The position numbers and the translations under genes are program-made. A DNA stretch of 64,000 nucleotides. Origin: Symbiobacterium thermophilum IAM 14863 (GTDB lineage: Bacteria; Bacillota; Sulfobacillia; Symbiobacteriales; Symbiobacteriaceae). Where the stretch lies: the NCBI RefSeq assembly GCF_000009905.1, contig NC_006177.1:744001-808000 (forward strand). The letters run 5' to 3'. Under the pieces are notes generated by a model, which saw only the letters and a program-made list of their open reading frames with translations, was not told the DNA's origin and did no database searches. Shown here one piece after another: positions 24,366 through 31,228 of this stretch (positions are counted from its first letter, which is position 1; each line of letters opens with the position of its first letter).

Positions 24366-25049
24366 CTGAAGCGAGCGACCACACTCGTGAGCCTGGCCCT
24401 GGTGGCGTTGCTGGCAGCCGGGTGTGCCCGGGGGGCGGCGCAGCCCCCGGTTGAGCCCCAGCCCGCGGCGGAGACGGGAACGGCGCCGGCCGCCGCGGAG
24501 GACAGCACGTCCGCCGGCGTGGACGGAACCGCCTACTACGTGGACACGGCCCAGTCCCAGGCCTCCTACGCCGTCGATGAGACCTTCCTCGGGCAGCGGC
24601 TTGACGTGACCGCGGTGGGCAGGACCTCCGCGCTGTCCGGGGCGATCGTGCTCCAGGACGGCGTCATCCAGCCGTCCACCGTCGAGGTCGACCTGACGAC
24701 CCTGCGCAGCGACCAGTCCCGGCGGGACAACCAGGTCCAGCGGGTGCTGGACACCCGCAACCACCCCAAGGCCGTCTTCCGCATCCAGGGGGCCGAGGGC
24801 GACCCCGTCCTGACGGAGGGGCAGGAGGTGCCCATCCGGCTGACGGGGACCATGACCATCAAGGGCGTGGACAGGCCCCTCACCTTCGAGGGCACGGCGA
24901 AGCTCACCGGCGGGGTCCTGACGCTCACCGCCCAGACCACCTTCGCCATGACGGACTTCGGCGTGGACCCGCCCAACATCGCCAACTTCGTGGCGGTGGA
25001 AGACGAGGTGACCGTCTCGGTCACCTTCGTGGGGCAGGCGCAGAGCTAG
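24366..25049 (+). CDS. YceI-family lipoprotein
   Basis: The product is a lipid-binding lipocalin-like YceI domain attached to the membrane. A CTG at 24366, seven bases after GGAGG, would add LKRATTLV to the later GTG start at 24387 and completes a proper signal peptide: basic start, hydrophobic core, lipobox LLAAGC. After a Pro/Ala/Glu linker, the YceI domain spans roughly residues 55-225, with YYVDTAQSQASYAV, SDQSRRDNQVQRVLDT, HPKAVFRI and MTIKGVDRPLTF. YceI proteins bind long-chain or isoprenoid lipids such as quinone precursors. It is transcribed alone and ends in a strong terminator. Confidence 0.92.
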   Translation: MKRATTLVSLALVALLAAGCARGAAQPPVEPQPAAETGTAPAAAEDSTSAGVDGTAYYVDTAQSQASYAVDETFLGQRLDVTAVGRTSALSGAIVLQDGVIQPSTVEVDLTTLRSDQSRRDNQVQRVLDTRNHPKAVFRIQGAEGDPVLTEGQEVPIRLTGTMTIKGVDRPLTFEGTAKLTGGVLTLTAQTTFAMTDFGVDPPNIANFVAVEDEVTVSVTFVGQAQS

Positions 25050-25062
25050 TGCACGCGCCGCG

Positions 25063-25100
25063 GAGCGGCTCCCACCCCGGCCCAGGGGTGGGAGCCGCTC
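25063..25100 (+). terminator. Strong terminator after the YceI gene
   Basis: Sixteen-base perfect arms (25063-25078 gagcggctcccacccc and 25085-25100) with a 6-base loop. Confidence 0.85.
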
Positions 25101-25206
25101 GCCGCTTTCGGCGGCCGCCGCGCGCTTCTTTCTCCCATTGCTGAAACGGCGTGGACGTGTACCCCGTCTGTCACAGTGAATCCGATCCAAACAAGGAGGT
25201 AGGCGC

Positions 25207-26571
25207 ATGAAACTCTGGAAGAAGACCGCTGCGCTCAGCGCCCTCGTGATGGGCGTGTCCGCAGCTCCCGCACTGGCCACAAGCGTCCCGGCCGATACGC
25301 CTGTCGACGCGACTCCGATCTCCGCCCCGGTGGAGATCCTGCCCATCGTGGCCCCCGAGGAGGCCGGGAGCTTCCTGCGGCTGGTGGGGCCGGTGGAGTG
25401 GGTGGACCTGGAGGGCGGCTTCTGGGCCGTGGCCGGCATGCGGCTGATCGGGGATCAGGAGGAGATCGCGCAGTTCGCCGGCCAGGAGGTGGTGGTCGAG
25501 GGCACCGAGTTCACCGGGATCTCGTTCCACATGGTCCCGGCCATCGAGGTGATGAGCATCCGGCTGGCCGGCGAGGTCGAGGCCATGGCCCCGGTGCTCC
25601 GGGACGTGGGCGCGGACGCGCCGCTGCCGAGGGAGATCCTCGTGAACGGCAAGCCGGTCGCCCGGGAGCTCGGCAGCCCCGTGGTGGCTGACGGCGTCCT
25701 GCTGGTGCCCCTGCGGGCCATCGCCGAGGCGATGGGCGCCGAGGTGGCCTGGGACGGCGAGGGGCAGCTCGTGCGGGTCGGCCTGGCTGACCGGACCGTG
25801 ATCTTCCGCATCGGTCAGCAGGAGGCGGAGGTGCTGGACGCGGCGGTCGCACCGGCCGGCAGCGCCCGGATCTCCATGGCCCAGCCCGCCCAGATCGTGG
25901 GCGACCGGACCATGATCTCGGCGGACGCCATTACCACGGTGTTCGGCCTGCGCCAGACCGAGGCGGAGGAAGGCGTGATGAGCCTGGTGCCCGGCGACGT
26001 GGCCGACCTGACGGCGCCGGAGCCGGTCACCCTGCCGGACGACGCGTTCCACGACCTTCTGACCGGCAGGATCCGCCAGGTCGAGGACGGGCGCATCCTG
26101 CTGGAGGGCCCGCCGATGGCCAACGGGGAGCCGATGCTGATCTGGCTCACCGTCTCGGATGACACGCAGATCACCGTGGGCGAGGGCGCCGGCACCGCCG
26201 CCGACCTGCAGGTGGGCGCCGAGGTGATCGTCTCGCTCTCCGGCCCGATTCTGGAGTCCTTCCCGGCCCGGGGCGGCGCGGACAGCATTCAGGTGCTGCC
26301 GGCGCCGAAGGCGGACATCCTCACCGGCGTGATCAAGGAGATCGAGGGCGGCCGGATCCTGCTGGAGGGCGAGCCCATGGACAGCGGCGAGCCTTTCCTG
26401 GCGTGGCTGGCCGTGGATGAGAACACCGTCATCACCATCGGCGACGCCGGGGCTACCGCCGCCGACCTGCAGGTGGGCGCCCGGGTTGAGGTGGAGCTGA
26501 CCGGTCCCATGCTGATGTCCTACCCCGCCCAGGGCGGCGCGGCCCGGATCCGGATCCTGCCGGCGGAATAG
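25207..26571 (+). CDS. Secreted stalk-domain (copper amine oxidase N-like) protein with C-terminal tandem repeats
   Basis: The 454-residue product has a signal peptide (ALSALVMGVSAAPALA). A region at about 50-130 contains IAQFAGQEVVVEGTEF. The copper-amine-oxidase-N stalk domain lies at about 140-230 (ILVNGKPVARE, PLRAIAEAMGAEVAWD). Two tandem repeats of about 85 residues follow; each starts LTGxIxxxExGRILLEG and ends GGAxxIxxLPA. Stalk domains are common in cell-wall proteins of Firmicutes. A very good AAGGAGGT ribosome binding site seven bases before the ATG suggests high expression. No anchor motif is seen. Function unknown. Confidence 0.85.
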   Translation: MKLWKKTAALSALVMGVSAAPALATSVPADTPVDATPISAPVEILPIVAPEEAGSFLRLVGPVEWVDLEGGFWAVAGMRLIGDQEEIAQFAGQEVVVEGTEFTGISFHMVPAIEVMSIRLAGEVEAMAPVLRDVGADAPLPREILVNGKPVARELGSPVVADGVLLVPLRAIAEAMGAEVAWDGEGQLVRVGLADRTVIFRIGQQEAEVLDAAVAPAGSARISMAQPAQIVGDRTMISADAITTVFGLRQTEAEEGVMSLVPGDVADLTAPEPVTLPDDAFHDLLTGRIRQVEDGRILLEGPPMANGEPMLIWLTVSDDTQITVGEGAGTAADLQVGAEVIVSLSGPILESFPARGGADSIQVLPAPKADILTGVIKEIEGGRILLEGEPMDSGEPFLAWLAVDENTVITIGDAGATAADLQVGARVEVELTGPMLMSYPAQGGAARIRILPAE

Positions 26572-26610
26572 GTCTGCCGAAGGTCGACGACTGGGGTCCT
26601 CACGAGCGGC

Positions 26611-26646
26611 GCAAGCGGTCCCGCCTGTCACGGCGGGGCCGCTTGC
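26611..26646 (+). terminator. Terminator after the stalk-domain gene
   Basis: Fifteen-base arms gcaagcggtcccgcc (26611-26625) and ggcggggccgcttgc (26632-26646) pair with one wobble around a 6-base loop. Confidence 0.75.
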
Positions 26647-26702
26647 GCGCCCTGGACCAGGTTGACGGATGGTGGCCCTCGAACCCGCACCGGACTGTCT
26701 GA

Positions 26703-26730
26703 CGTCTCATAATTAATAAGCCATGAGACG
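26703..26730 (+). promoter_or_regulatory. Inverted repeat in the leader of pgpA
   Basis: cgtctcat (26703-26710) and atgagacg (26723-26730) pair perfectly around a 12-base AT-rich loop (aattaataagcc). It sits 22 bases upstream of the ATG and could be an operator or a stem in the mRNA leader. The AT-rich loop could also hold a -10 box. Confidence 0.35.
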
Positions 26731-26751
26731 GACCAGAACAGGAGGAACCGG

Positions 26752-27234
26752 ATGTACAAGACGGTAGTGAAGATGCTGGAAGACCGCGGCGTGATGCTCA
26801 GGGAGATCGCCGAGGTCGTGTATGAGATCCAGAAGTCCTACTATGACTCGCTGCCGCTGGAGGAATGCCTCGAGAGCGTGGAGGCGGTGGTGAAGAAGCG
26901 GGAGGTCCAGAACGCCATCCTGACCGGGCTGGCCCTGGATATGCTCGCGGAGGAGGGCAAGCTGCCCGAGCCGCTGCAGTCCATCGTCGCCGGCGACGAC
27001 TTCCTCTTCGGTGTCGACGAAATCGTGGCTCTCTCGATCACCAACATATACGGCTCCATCGGCCTCACCAACTTCGGCTATCTGGACAAGACCAAGCCGC
27101 TGGTGATCGGCCGGCTCAACTCCCACAAGAACGGCGGGTGCCACACGTTCCTGGACGACCTGGTCTCCGCCATCGCCGCGGCGGCGGCCAGCCGCATCGC
27201 CCACGCCCGCCGGCCCAGCAACAACGAGGACTGA
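26752..27234 (+). CDS. pgpA: Phosphatidylglycerophosphatase A-like protein (YutG family)
   Basis: The 160-residue product matches the YutG/PgpA family of Firmicutes: LEDRGVMLREIAEVVYEIQ, then ECLESVEAVVKKREVQNAILTG, GVDEIVALSITNIYGSIGLTN and CHTFLDDLVSAIAAAAASR. Family members dephosphorylate phosphatidylglycerol phosphate or are related proteins whose lipid substrate is less certain. No membrane segment is evident, unlike the enterobacterial PgpA. The ATG at 26752 follows aggagg. It lies alone, facing the sigma-54 regulator gene across a terminator-like repeat. Confidence 0.85.
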   Translation: MYKTVVKMLEDRGVMLREIAEVVYEIQKSYYDSLPLEECLESVEAVVKKREVQNAILTGLALDMLAEEGKLPEPLQSIVAGDDFLFGVDEIVALSITNIYGSIGLTNFGYLDKTKPLVIGRLNSHKNGGCHTFLDDLVSAIAAAAASRIAHARRPSNNED

Positions 27235-27257
27235 ACCGCACAGGCCCGGAACCGCCT

Positions 27258-27288
27258 GGCCGCCGGAGCGCACGCCGCCCCGGCGGCC
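27258..27288. terminator. Possible bidirectional terminator
   Basis: ggccgccgg (27258-27266) and ccggcggcc (27280-27288) pair perfectly between the convergent ends at 27234 and 27303; loop 13 bases, no T run. Confidence 0.5.
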
Positions 27289-27302
27289 TCTGCGCGCCCG
27301 CC

Positions 27303-28670
27303 CTACCCGCGCCCGGTCCGCTCCTGCCGCGCCTTCCACTCCCGGATCTTGCGCGCGGCCGTCGTCTGGTGGATCCCCAATGCCCGGCCCACCTTCACGG
27401 AGCTGCCGAACCGGCGGTACGCCTCCCCGACCAGCTCCAGCTCCAGCGCTGCGACCGCCTCCTTCAGCGGCACGATCTCCCGCACCTGCACCGGCGGCCC
27501 CCCGGGTGCGGGCAGGGGCAGGTGCTCCGGCCGGATCTCCCGCTCATCCAGGGTCACCACCAACCGCTCCACCAGGTTCTCCAGCTCCCGGACGTTGCCC
27601 GGCCAGCTGTAGGCCACCAGCCGCTCCACCGCCTCGGGGGTGAGGGTGCGCTCCACCCGATACCGGGCGCAGAACCGGTCCAGGAAGGTCCTGGCCAGGA
27701 CCGGGATGTCCTCCGGCCGCTCCCGCAGCGGCGGGATCTTCACGGGCACCACGTTGAGCCGGTAGTACAGGTCCGCCCGGAAGCGGCCTTCGGCCACCAT
27801 CGCTTCCAGGTCCCGGTGCGTCGCGGCGATGATCCGGATGTCCACCGCCGTGGGGGTGACGGCCCCGAGCCGGATGATGCGCCGCTCCTGGATCACGTGC
27901 AGCAGCTTGACCTGCAGCTCCAGCGGCACGTCGCCGATCTCGTCGATGAACAGCGTGCCGCCGTGGGCCTGCTCAATGAGCCCGGGCTTGCCCTCCCGCC
28001 GGGCCCCCGTGAAGGAGCCGGGCGAGTAGTCGAAGAGCTCGGACTCCAGCAGGCTCCCCGGCAGGGCGGCGCAGTCGATGCGCACGAAGGGTCCGCTGCG
28101 GCGCGGGCTCAGCCGGTGGATCTCGGCCGCCAGCACCCCCTTGCCCACGCCGGACTCCCCCAGGAGGAGGATGGTGGAGTCGACCGGCGCCACCCGCCGG
28201 ATCAGGTCCATGACCCGCTGCATGGCCAGCGACGAGCCGACCACCTCGGCGCGCCCCGCCTGCCCGGCGCGCAGCCCGGCCAGTTCGTGGCGGTACCGTT
28301 CCCGCTCCTGGGTCATCCGCTCCACCTGCCGCTCCAGCCGATCCAGTTCCGTGATGTCCCGGGCCGTGGCCAGCACCCAGCCCTCCGGCAGCGGCACCGC
28401 CGTCAGCGCCAGCCGGCGCCCCGCCCGCTCCAGGACCATCGCCTGCCGCTCCCCGGTCTCCAGGCAGCGGCGCAGCACCGGCGGCACCCACTTGTCCCCG
28501 TCCTCCAGATCGGCCGGCCGGCGGTCCAGCAGCCTGGCCCGGGGGGTGCCCAGGAGCTGGGCCATGGCGCCGTTCACCAGCCGGATCCGCCCGTCCGGCG
28601 CGACCGCCAGGACGCCTTCGGCCAGGCCATCCAGCAGGGCGCGCACCACCGTTTCCGCCAGCGGAGCCAT
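27303..28670 (-). CDS. Sigma-54-dependent transcriptional activator with PAS domain
   Basis: This 455-residue activator has a PAS-like sensor (about residues 8-105), a coiled linker and an AAA+ core. Walker A is GESGVGKG, the sigma-54 contact loop is GSFTGA (usually GAFTGA), Walker B is [12 protein letters not shown], and the arginine finger region is FRADLYYRL. The C-terminal Fis-type helix-turn-helix contains [17 protein letters not shown]. The ATG at 28670 is seven bases after GGGAGG; two upstream in-frame ATGs lack such a site. It is divergent from the Liv/PaaK operon, which has a -24/-12 promoter, so it is the obvious activator. Two CTAAGC-N6-GCTTAG palindromes in the gap are its likely sites. 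Confidence 0.93.
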   Translation of the reverse strand: MAPLAETVVRALLDGLAEGVLAVAPDGRIRLVNGAMAQLLGTPRARLLDRRPADLEDGDKWVPPVLRRCLETGERQAMVLERAGRRLALTAVPLPEGWVLATARDITELDRLERQVERMTQERERYRHELAGLRAGQAGRAEVVGSSLAMQRVMDLIRRVAPVDSTILLLGESGVGKGVLAAEIHRLSPRRSGPFVRIDCAALPGSLLESELFDYSPGSFTGARREGKPGLIEQAHGGTLFIDEIGDVPLELQVKLLHVIQERRIIRLGAVTPTAVDIRIIAATHRDLEAMVAEGRFRADLYYRLNVVPVKIPPLRERPEDIPVLARTFLDRFCARYRVERTLTPEAVERLVAYSWPGNVRELENLVERLVVTLDEREIRPEHLPLPAPGGPPVQVREIVPLKEAVAALELELVGEAYRRFGSSVKVGRALGIHQTTAARKIREWKARQERTGRG

Positions 28671-28736
28671 GCACATCCCTCCCGCAGAACCACAAATCAT
28701 AATTCTCTGGAATACAAACCATTCCTGCTTATGGAC

Positions 28737-28754
28737 CTAAGCAGGAATGCTTAG
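28737..28754. promoter_or_regulatory. Palindrome, copy 1 of the likely activator-binding site
   Basis: CTAAGC-aggaat-GCTTAG, an 18-base palindrome. Its left half is also the right arm of a longer perfect repeat, cattcctgctta (28720-28731) with taagcaggaatg (28738-28749). It is 67 bases ahead of the activator start and about 210 bases ahead of the -24 box, a usual distance for a sigma-54 enhancer. Confidence 0.65.
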
Positions 28755-28816
28755 GCCGGCCAGTCCACACGGGGGGCGGCCCGCGATCCGGCGACCCCGC
28801 CCGCCGGCGCCACAGG

Positions 28817-28834
28817 CTAAGCGAGGATGCTTAG
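28817..28834. promoter_or_regulatory. Palindrome, copy 2 of the likely activator-binding site
   Basis: CTAAGC-gaggat-GCTTAG, the same palindrome as at 28737-28754 with a different centre, 80 bases further on and about 130 bases ahead of the -24 element. Confidence 0.65.
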
Positions 28835-28858
28835 CTTGTGCGGCCGGGCCGTCCACGC

Positions 28859-28900
28859 GCTTGTGCCTCCCTGAATGGTTCAGGGAGGCACAAGCCTTTT
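28859..28900 (+). terminator. Long perfect hairpin with T tract between enhancer and promoter
   Basis: Seventeen-base perfect arms (28859-28875, gcttgtgcctccctgaa, and 28879-28895) around a 3-base loop, followed by cTTTT on the plus strand. It has every feature of an intrinsic terminator but lies upstream of the -24/-12 promoter. It may stop transcription entering the operon from upstream. Confidence 0.6.
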
Positions 28901-28963
28901 CCGGTGCACCGCGGCGTCGCTCCTGGGCGCGCCTTGGGGGGACCGCAGGGCAGCCGACGAGGT

Positions 28964-28978
28964 TGGCACGGCACTTGC
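28964..28978 (+). promoter_or_regulatory. Sigma-54 (-24/-12) promoter of the Liv/PaaK operon
   Basis: TGGCAC-ggcac-TTGC matches the sigma-54 consensus TGGCAC-N5-TTGC at every conserved position, with GG (28965-28966) and GC (28977-28978) 12 bases apart. The start codon of the first ligase gene is 32 bases downstream. Confidence 0.88.
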
Positions 28979-29009
28979 GTACTCGGTTCCGGGGGGAAGG
29001 GGGGATGCC

Positions 29010-30347
29010 ATGCAGATCGAGCTTGAGCGGTCCCACTGGCAGCCCGAAGCGGAGCGCATGGGGCGCGCGGAGCTGGCACGGCTTCAGGCGGAGCGGCTCC
29101 GGGCCCAGGTGGAGCGGGCCCTGGCCTCGCCGTTCTACCGGCGGCTCTGGCAGGGCGTGGGGCCCATCGACCCCGCCGATTTCCGGACCCCGGCCGACGT
29201 GGCCCGACTGCCCTTCCTGCACAAGTCGGACCTGGTGGATGCGCAGCTCCGGAAGCCGCCGCTGGGCGATCTGCCCATGAGCCCGGCCGAGGAGCGGCGG
29301 GAGGTCTATCCGGTGCACGTGGTGGGCGGCTCGCTCTACACCGTGTACGGCGAACGGGACCTGGCCCGCACCGCGGAGATCGGTGCGCGGATCATGTGGG
29401 GGCTGGGGCTCCGACCCGGAGAGCTGATCCACAACGCCTTCGGCTACGGCCTCTTCGCCGGCGGGATTTCCTGGCACCGGGCGGCCCGGGCCATGGGGGC
29501 GGCGATCATCCCAATCGGCACGGACTCGGTGAAGCGGCAGGTCGAGATGCTGTTCAACTTCCGGCCGGTGATGCTCATCGGCGCGCCGTCCCACGCCGTC
29601 TACCTGGCCGAGCGCATCCAGGAGCGGGGGCTCTCGCCCCGGGACATCGGGCTCCGCTACGGCCTCTTCGGCGGCGAGCCCGGCGCCGGAGAGCCCATCA
29701 CCCGGAAGCGGCTGGAGCGGCTCTACGGTTGCCCCGCCTTCGACTTCTACGGCATCACCGAGGTCGGCCCGCTCCTCGCCGGCGAGTGCCGGCTGCAGCA
29801 GGGGCTCCACTGGGCCGAGGACCACGTGCTGGTGGAGGTGATCAACCCCGCGACGATGGCGCCGTGCGCCGAGGGCGAGACCGGTGTGCTGGTGCTGACC
29901 GACCTGACCCGGGAGGACATGCCGCTGATCCGCTACTGGACAGGGGACATGGCGACCCTGGTCACCGAGCCCTGCGGTTGCGGCAGAACCCTCGCCCGCT
30001 CCCCCGGCGGGGTGCGGGGCCGGCTGGACGAGCTGGTCATGATCCGCGGCGCGAAGTTCTACCCGGTGCAGGTGGAGCGGGTGCTCTCGAGCTACGGCAC
30101 CCTGGCGGACGAGTACCGGATCGTGCTGGAGCGGGATCCGGCGACGTGGCTGGACCGCTGCACGGTGCAGGTGGAGGCGGCGCCGGGCGAGTTCCCCTCG
30201 CCGGCCCTGGAGGAGCGGATCAGCCGGCGGCTCTCGGACGAGCTGGCCGTGGACGTCGCGGTGCAGATCCTGCCCTACGGGTCGCTGGAGCGGTCGCCCC
30301 GCCGGGTGCGGATCGTCGACCGCCGCGCCGGGAGCGGGGGGCCTTGA
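29010..30347 (+). CDS. Phenylacetate-CoA ligase family protein (first of operon)
   Basis: This 445-residue AMP-forming ligase resembles PaaK. It has SPFYRRLW, a Pro-rich start (RTPADVARLPFLHKSDLV), YGLFGGEPGAGEPITRKRLE, FDFYGITEVGP as the adenylate-binding A5-type motif, YWTGDMATL, and RGRLDELVMIRGAKFYPVQVE in the C-terminal domain. Family members activate phenylacetate or other aryl or short acids as CoA thioesters; the G-rich P-loop is less clear than in PaaK (VVGGSLYTVYG). The ATG at 29010 has AAGGGGGG ahead and is 32 bases from the sigma-54 promoter. It is the first of eight co-oriented genes that include a Liv-type transporter. Confidence 0.88.
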   Translation: MQIELERSHWQPEAERMGRAELARLQAERLRAQVERALASPFYRRLWQGVGPIDPADFRTPADVARLPFLHKSDLVDAQLRKPPLGDLPMSPAEERREVYPVHVVGGSLYTVYGERDLARTAEIGARIMWGLGLRPGELIHNAFGYGLFAGGISWHRAARAMGAAIIPIGTDSVKRQVEMLFNFRPVMLIGAPSHAVYLAERIQERGLSPRDIGLRYGLFGGEPGAGEPITRKRLERLYGCPAFDFYGITEVGPLLAGECRLQQGLHWAEDHVLVEVINPATMAPCAEGETGVLVLTDLTREDMPLIRYWTGDMATLVTEPCGCGRTLARSPGGVRGRLDELVMIRGAKFYPVQVERVLSSYGTLADEYRIVLERDPATWLDRCTVQVEAAPGEFPSPALEERISRRLSDELAVDVAVQILPYGSLERSPRRVRIVDRRAGSGGP

Positions 30348-30433
30348 GCCCGCGGCGCCGGGCCGTGGGGCGGCGGAGGCAGCCGATGGGCACGACGGCG
30401 GACACGAGGTGTGAGCGAAGGAGGTGGCACGGG

Positions 30434-31216
30434 GTGAGCGAGATGCACCTGGCGGTTGAGGAGGTGGCGATCGGGTTCGGCGGGGTGAAGGCCCTGGACG
30501 GGGTCTCGCTGGCCGCCCGGAAGGGGTCCATCACCAGCATCATCGGGCCCAACGGGGCGGGGAAGACCAGCCTGATCAACTGCATCTCGGGGCGCTACAT
30601 TCCCCAGCAGGGGCGGATTCTGTTTGAGGGGCGCGAGATCACCCGGATGCCGCCTGCCCGGCGGGCGGAGCTGCGCATCGCCCGCACATTTCAGAACATC
30701 GCCCTGTTCAAGCACATGACCGTCCTCGAGAACCTGATGGTCGGCCGCCACGCCCTGATGCGCTCGGGGCTGCTGGCCTGCGGCCTCTGGTGGGGCCCGG
30801 CCAGGCGGGAGGAGATCGAGCACCGCAAGGCGGTGGAGGAGATCATCGATTTCCTCGAGATCGCGCACGTCCGGCGCAAGCCCGTGGGGATGCTGCCCTA
30901 CGGCCTGCAGAAGCGGGTGGAGCTGGGCAGGGCCCTGGCGCTGGAGCCCCGGCTGCTGCTCCTGGACGAGCCGATGGCCGGCATGAACGCCGAGGAGAAG
31001 GAGGACATGGTCCGCTTCATCCTCGACATCAACCAGGAGCGGGGGGTCACCTGCGTGTTGATCGAGCACGACATGGGCGTGGTCATGGACATCTCGGACT
31101 GGGTGGTGGTGCTGGACTTCGGCCGCAAGATCGGCGAGGGAACGCCCGAGGAAGTGCGCCGGAACCCCGAAGTGATCCGGGCCTACCTGGGGGACAAGGA
31201 CCTGGCGGTGGTGTAA
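30434..31216 (+). CDS. livG: Branched-chain amino acid-type ABC ATPase (LivG-like)
   Basis: The 260-residue ATPase has Walker A GPNGAGKTS near residue 36, RIARTFQNIALFKHMTVLENL, signature LPYGLQKRVELGRAL and Walker B LLLLDEPMAGMN. This arrangement, with the extra segment around residue 120 (MRSGLLACGLWWG), is typical of LivG. The signature LPYG replaces LSGG, common in LivG. GTG at 30434 follows aggaggtgg. It works with LivF (36569), permeases at 33202 and 34100 and the binding protein at 35340. Confidence 0.93.
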   Translation: MSEMHLAVEEVAIGFGGVKALDGVSLAARKGSITSIIGPNGAGKTSLINCISGRYIPQQGRILFEGREITRMPPARRAELRIARTFQNIALFKHMTVLENLMVGRHALMRSGLLACGLWWGPARREEIEHRKAVEEIIDFLEIAHVRRKPVGMLPYGLQKRVELGRALALEPRLLLLDEPMAGMNAEEKEDMVRFILDINQERGVTCVLIEHDMGVVMDISDWVVVLDFGRKIGEGTPEEVRRNPEVIRAYLGDKDLAVV

Positions 31217-31228
31217 GGGGGTGGTGTG

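Noticed and set aside
28875-29009. N-terminal extension of the first ligase in the Liv operon
   Set aside because: The frame is open, but it starts inside the hairpin and crosses the sigma-54 promoter; the ATG at 29010 has a proper ribosome binding site.
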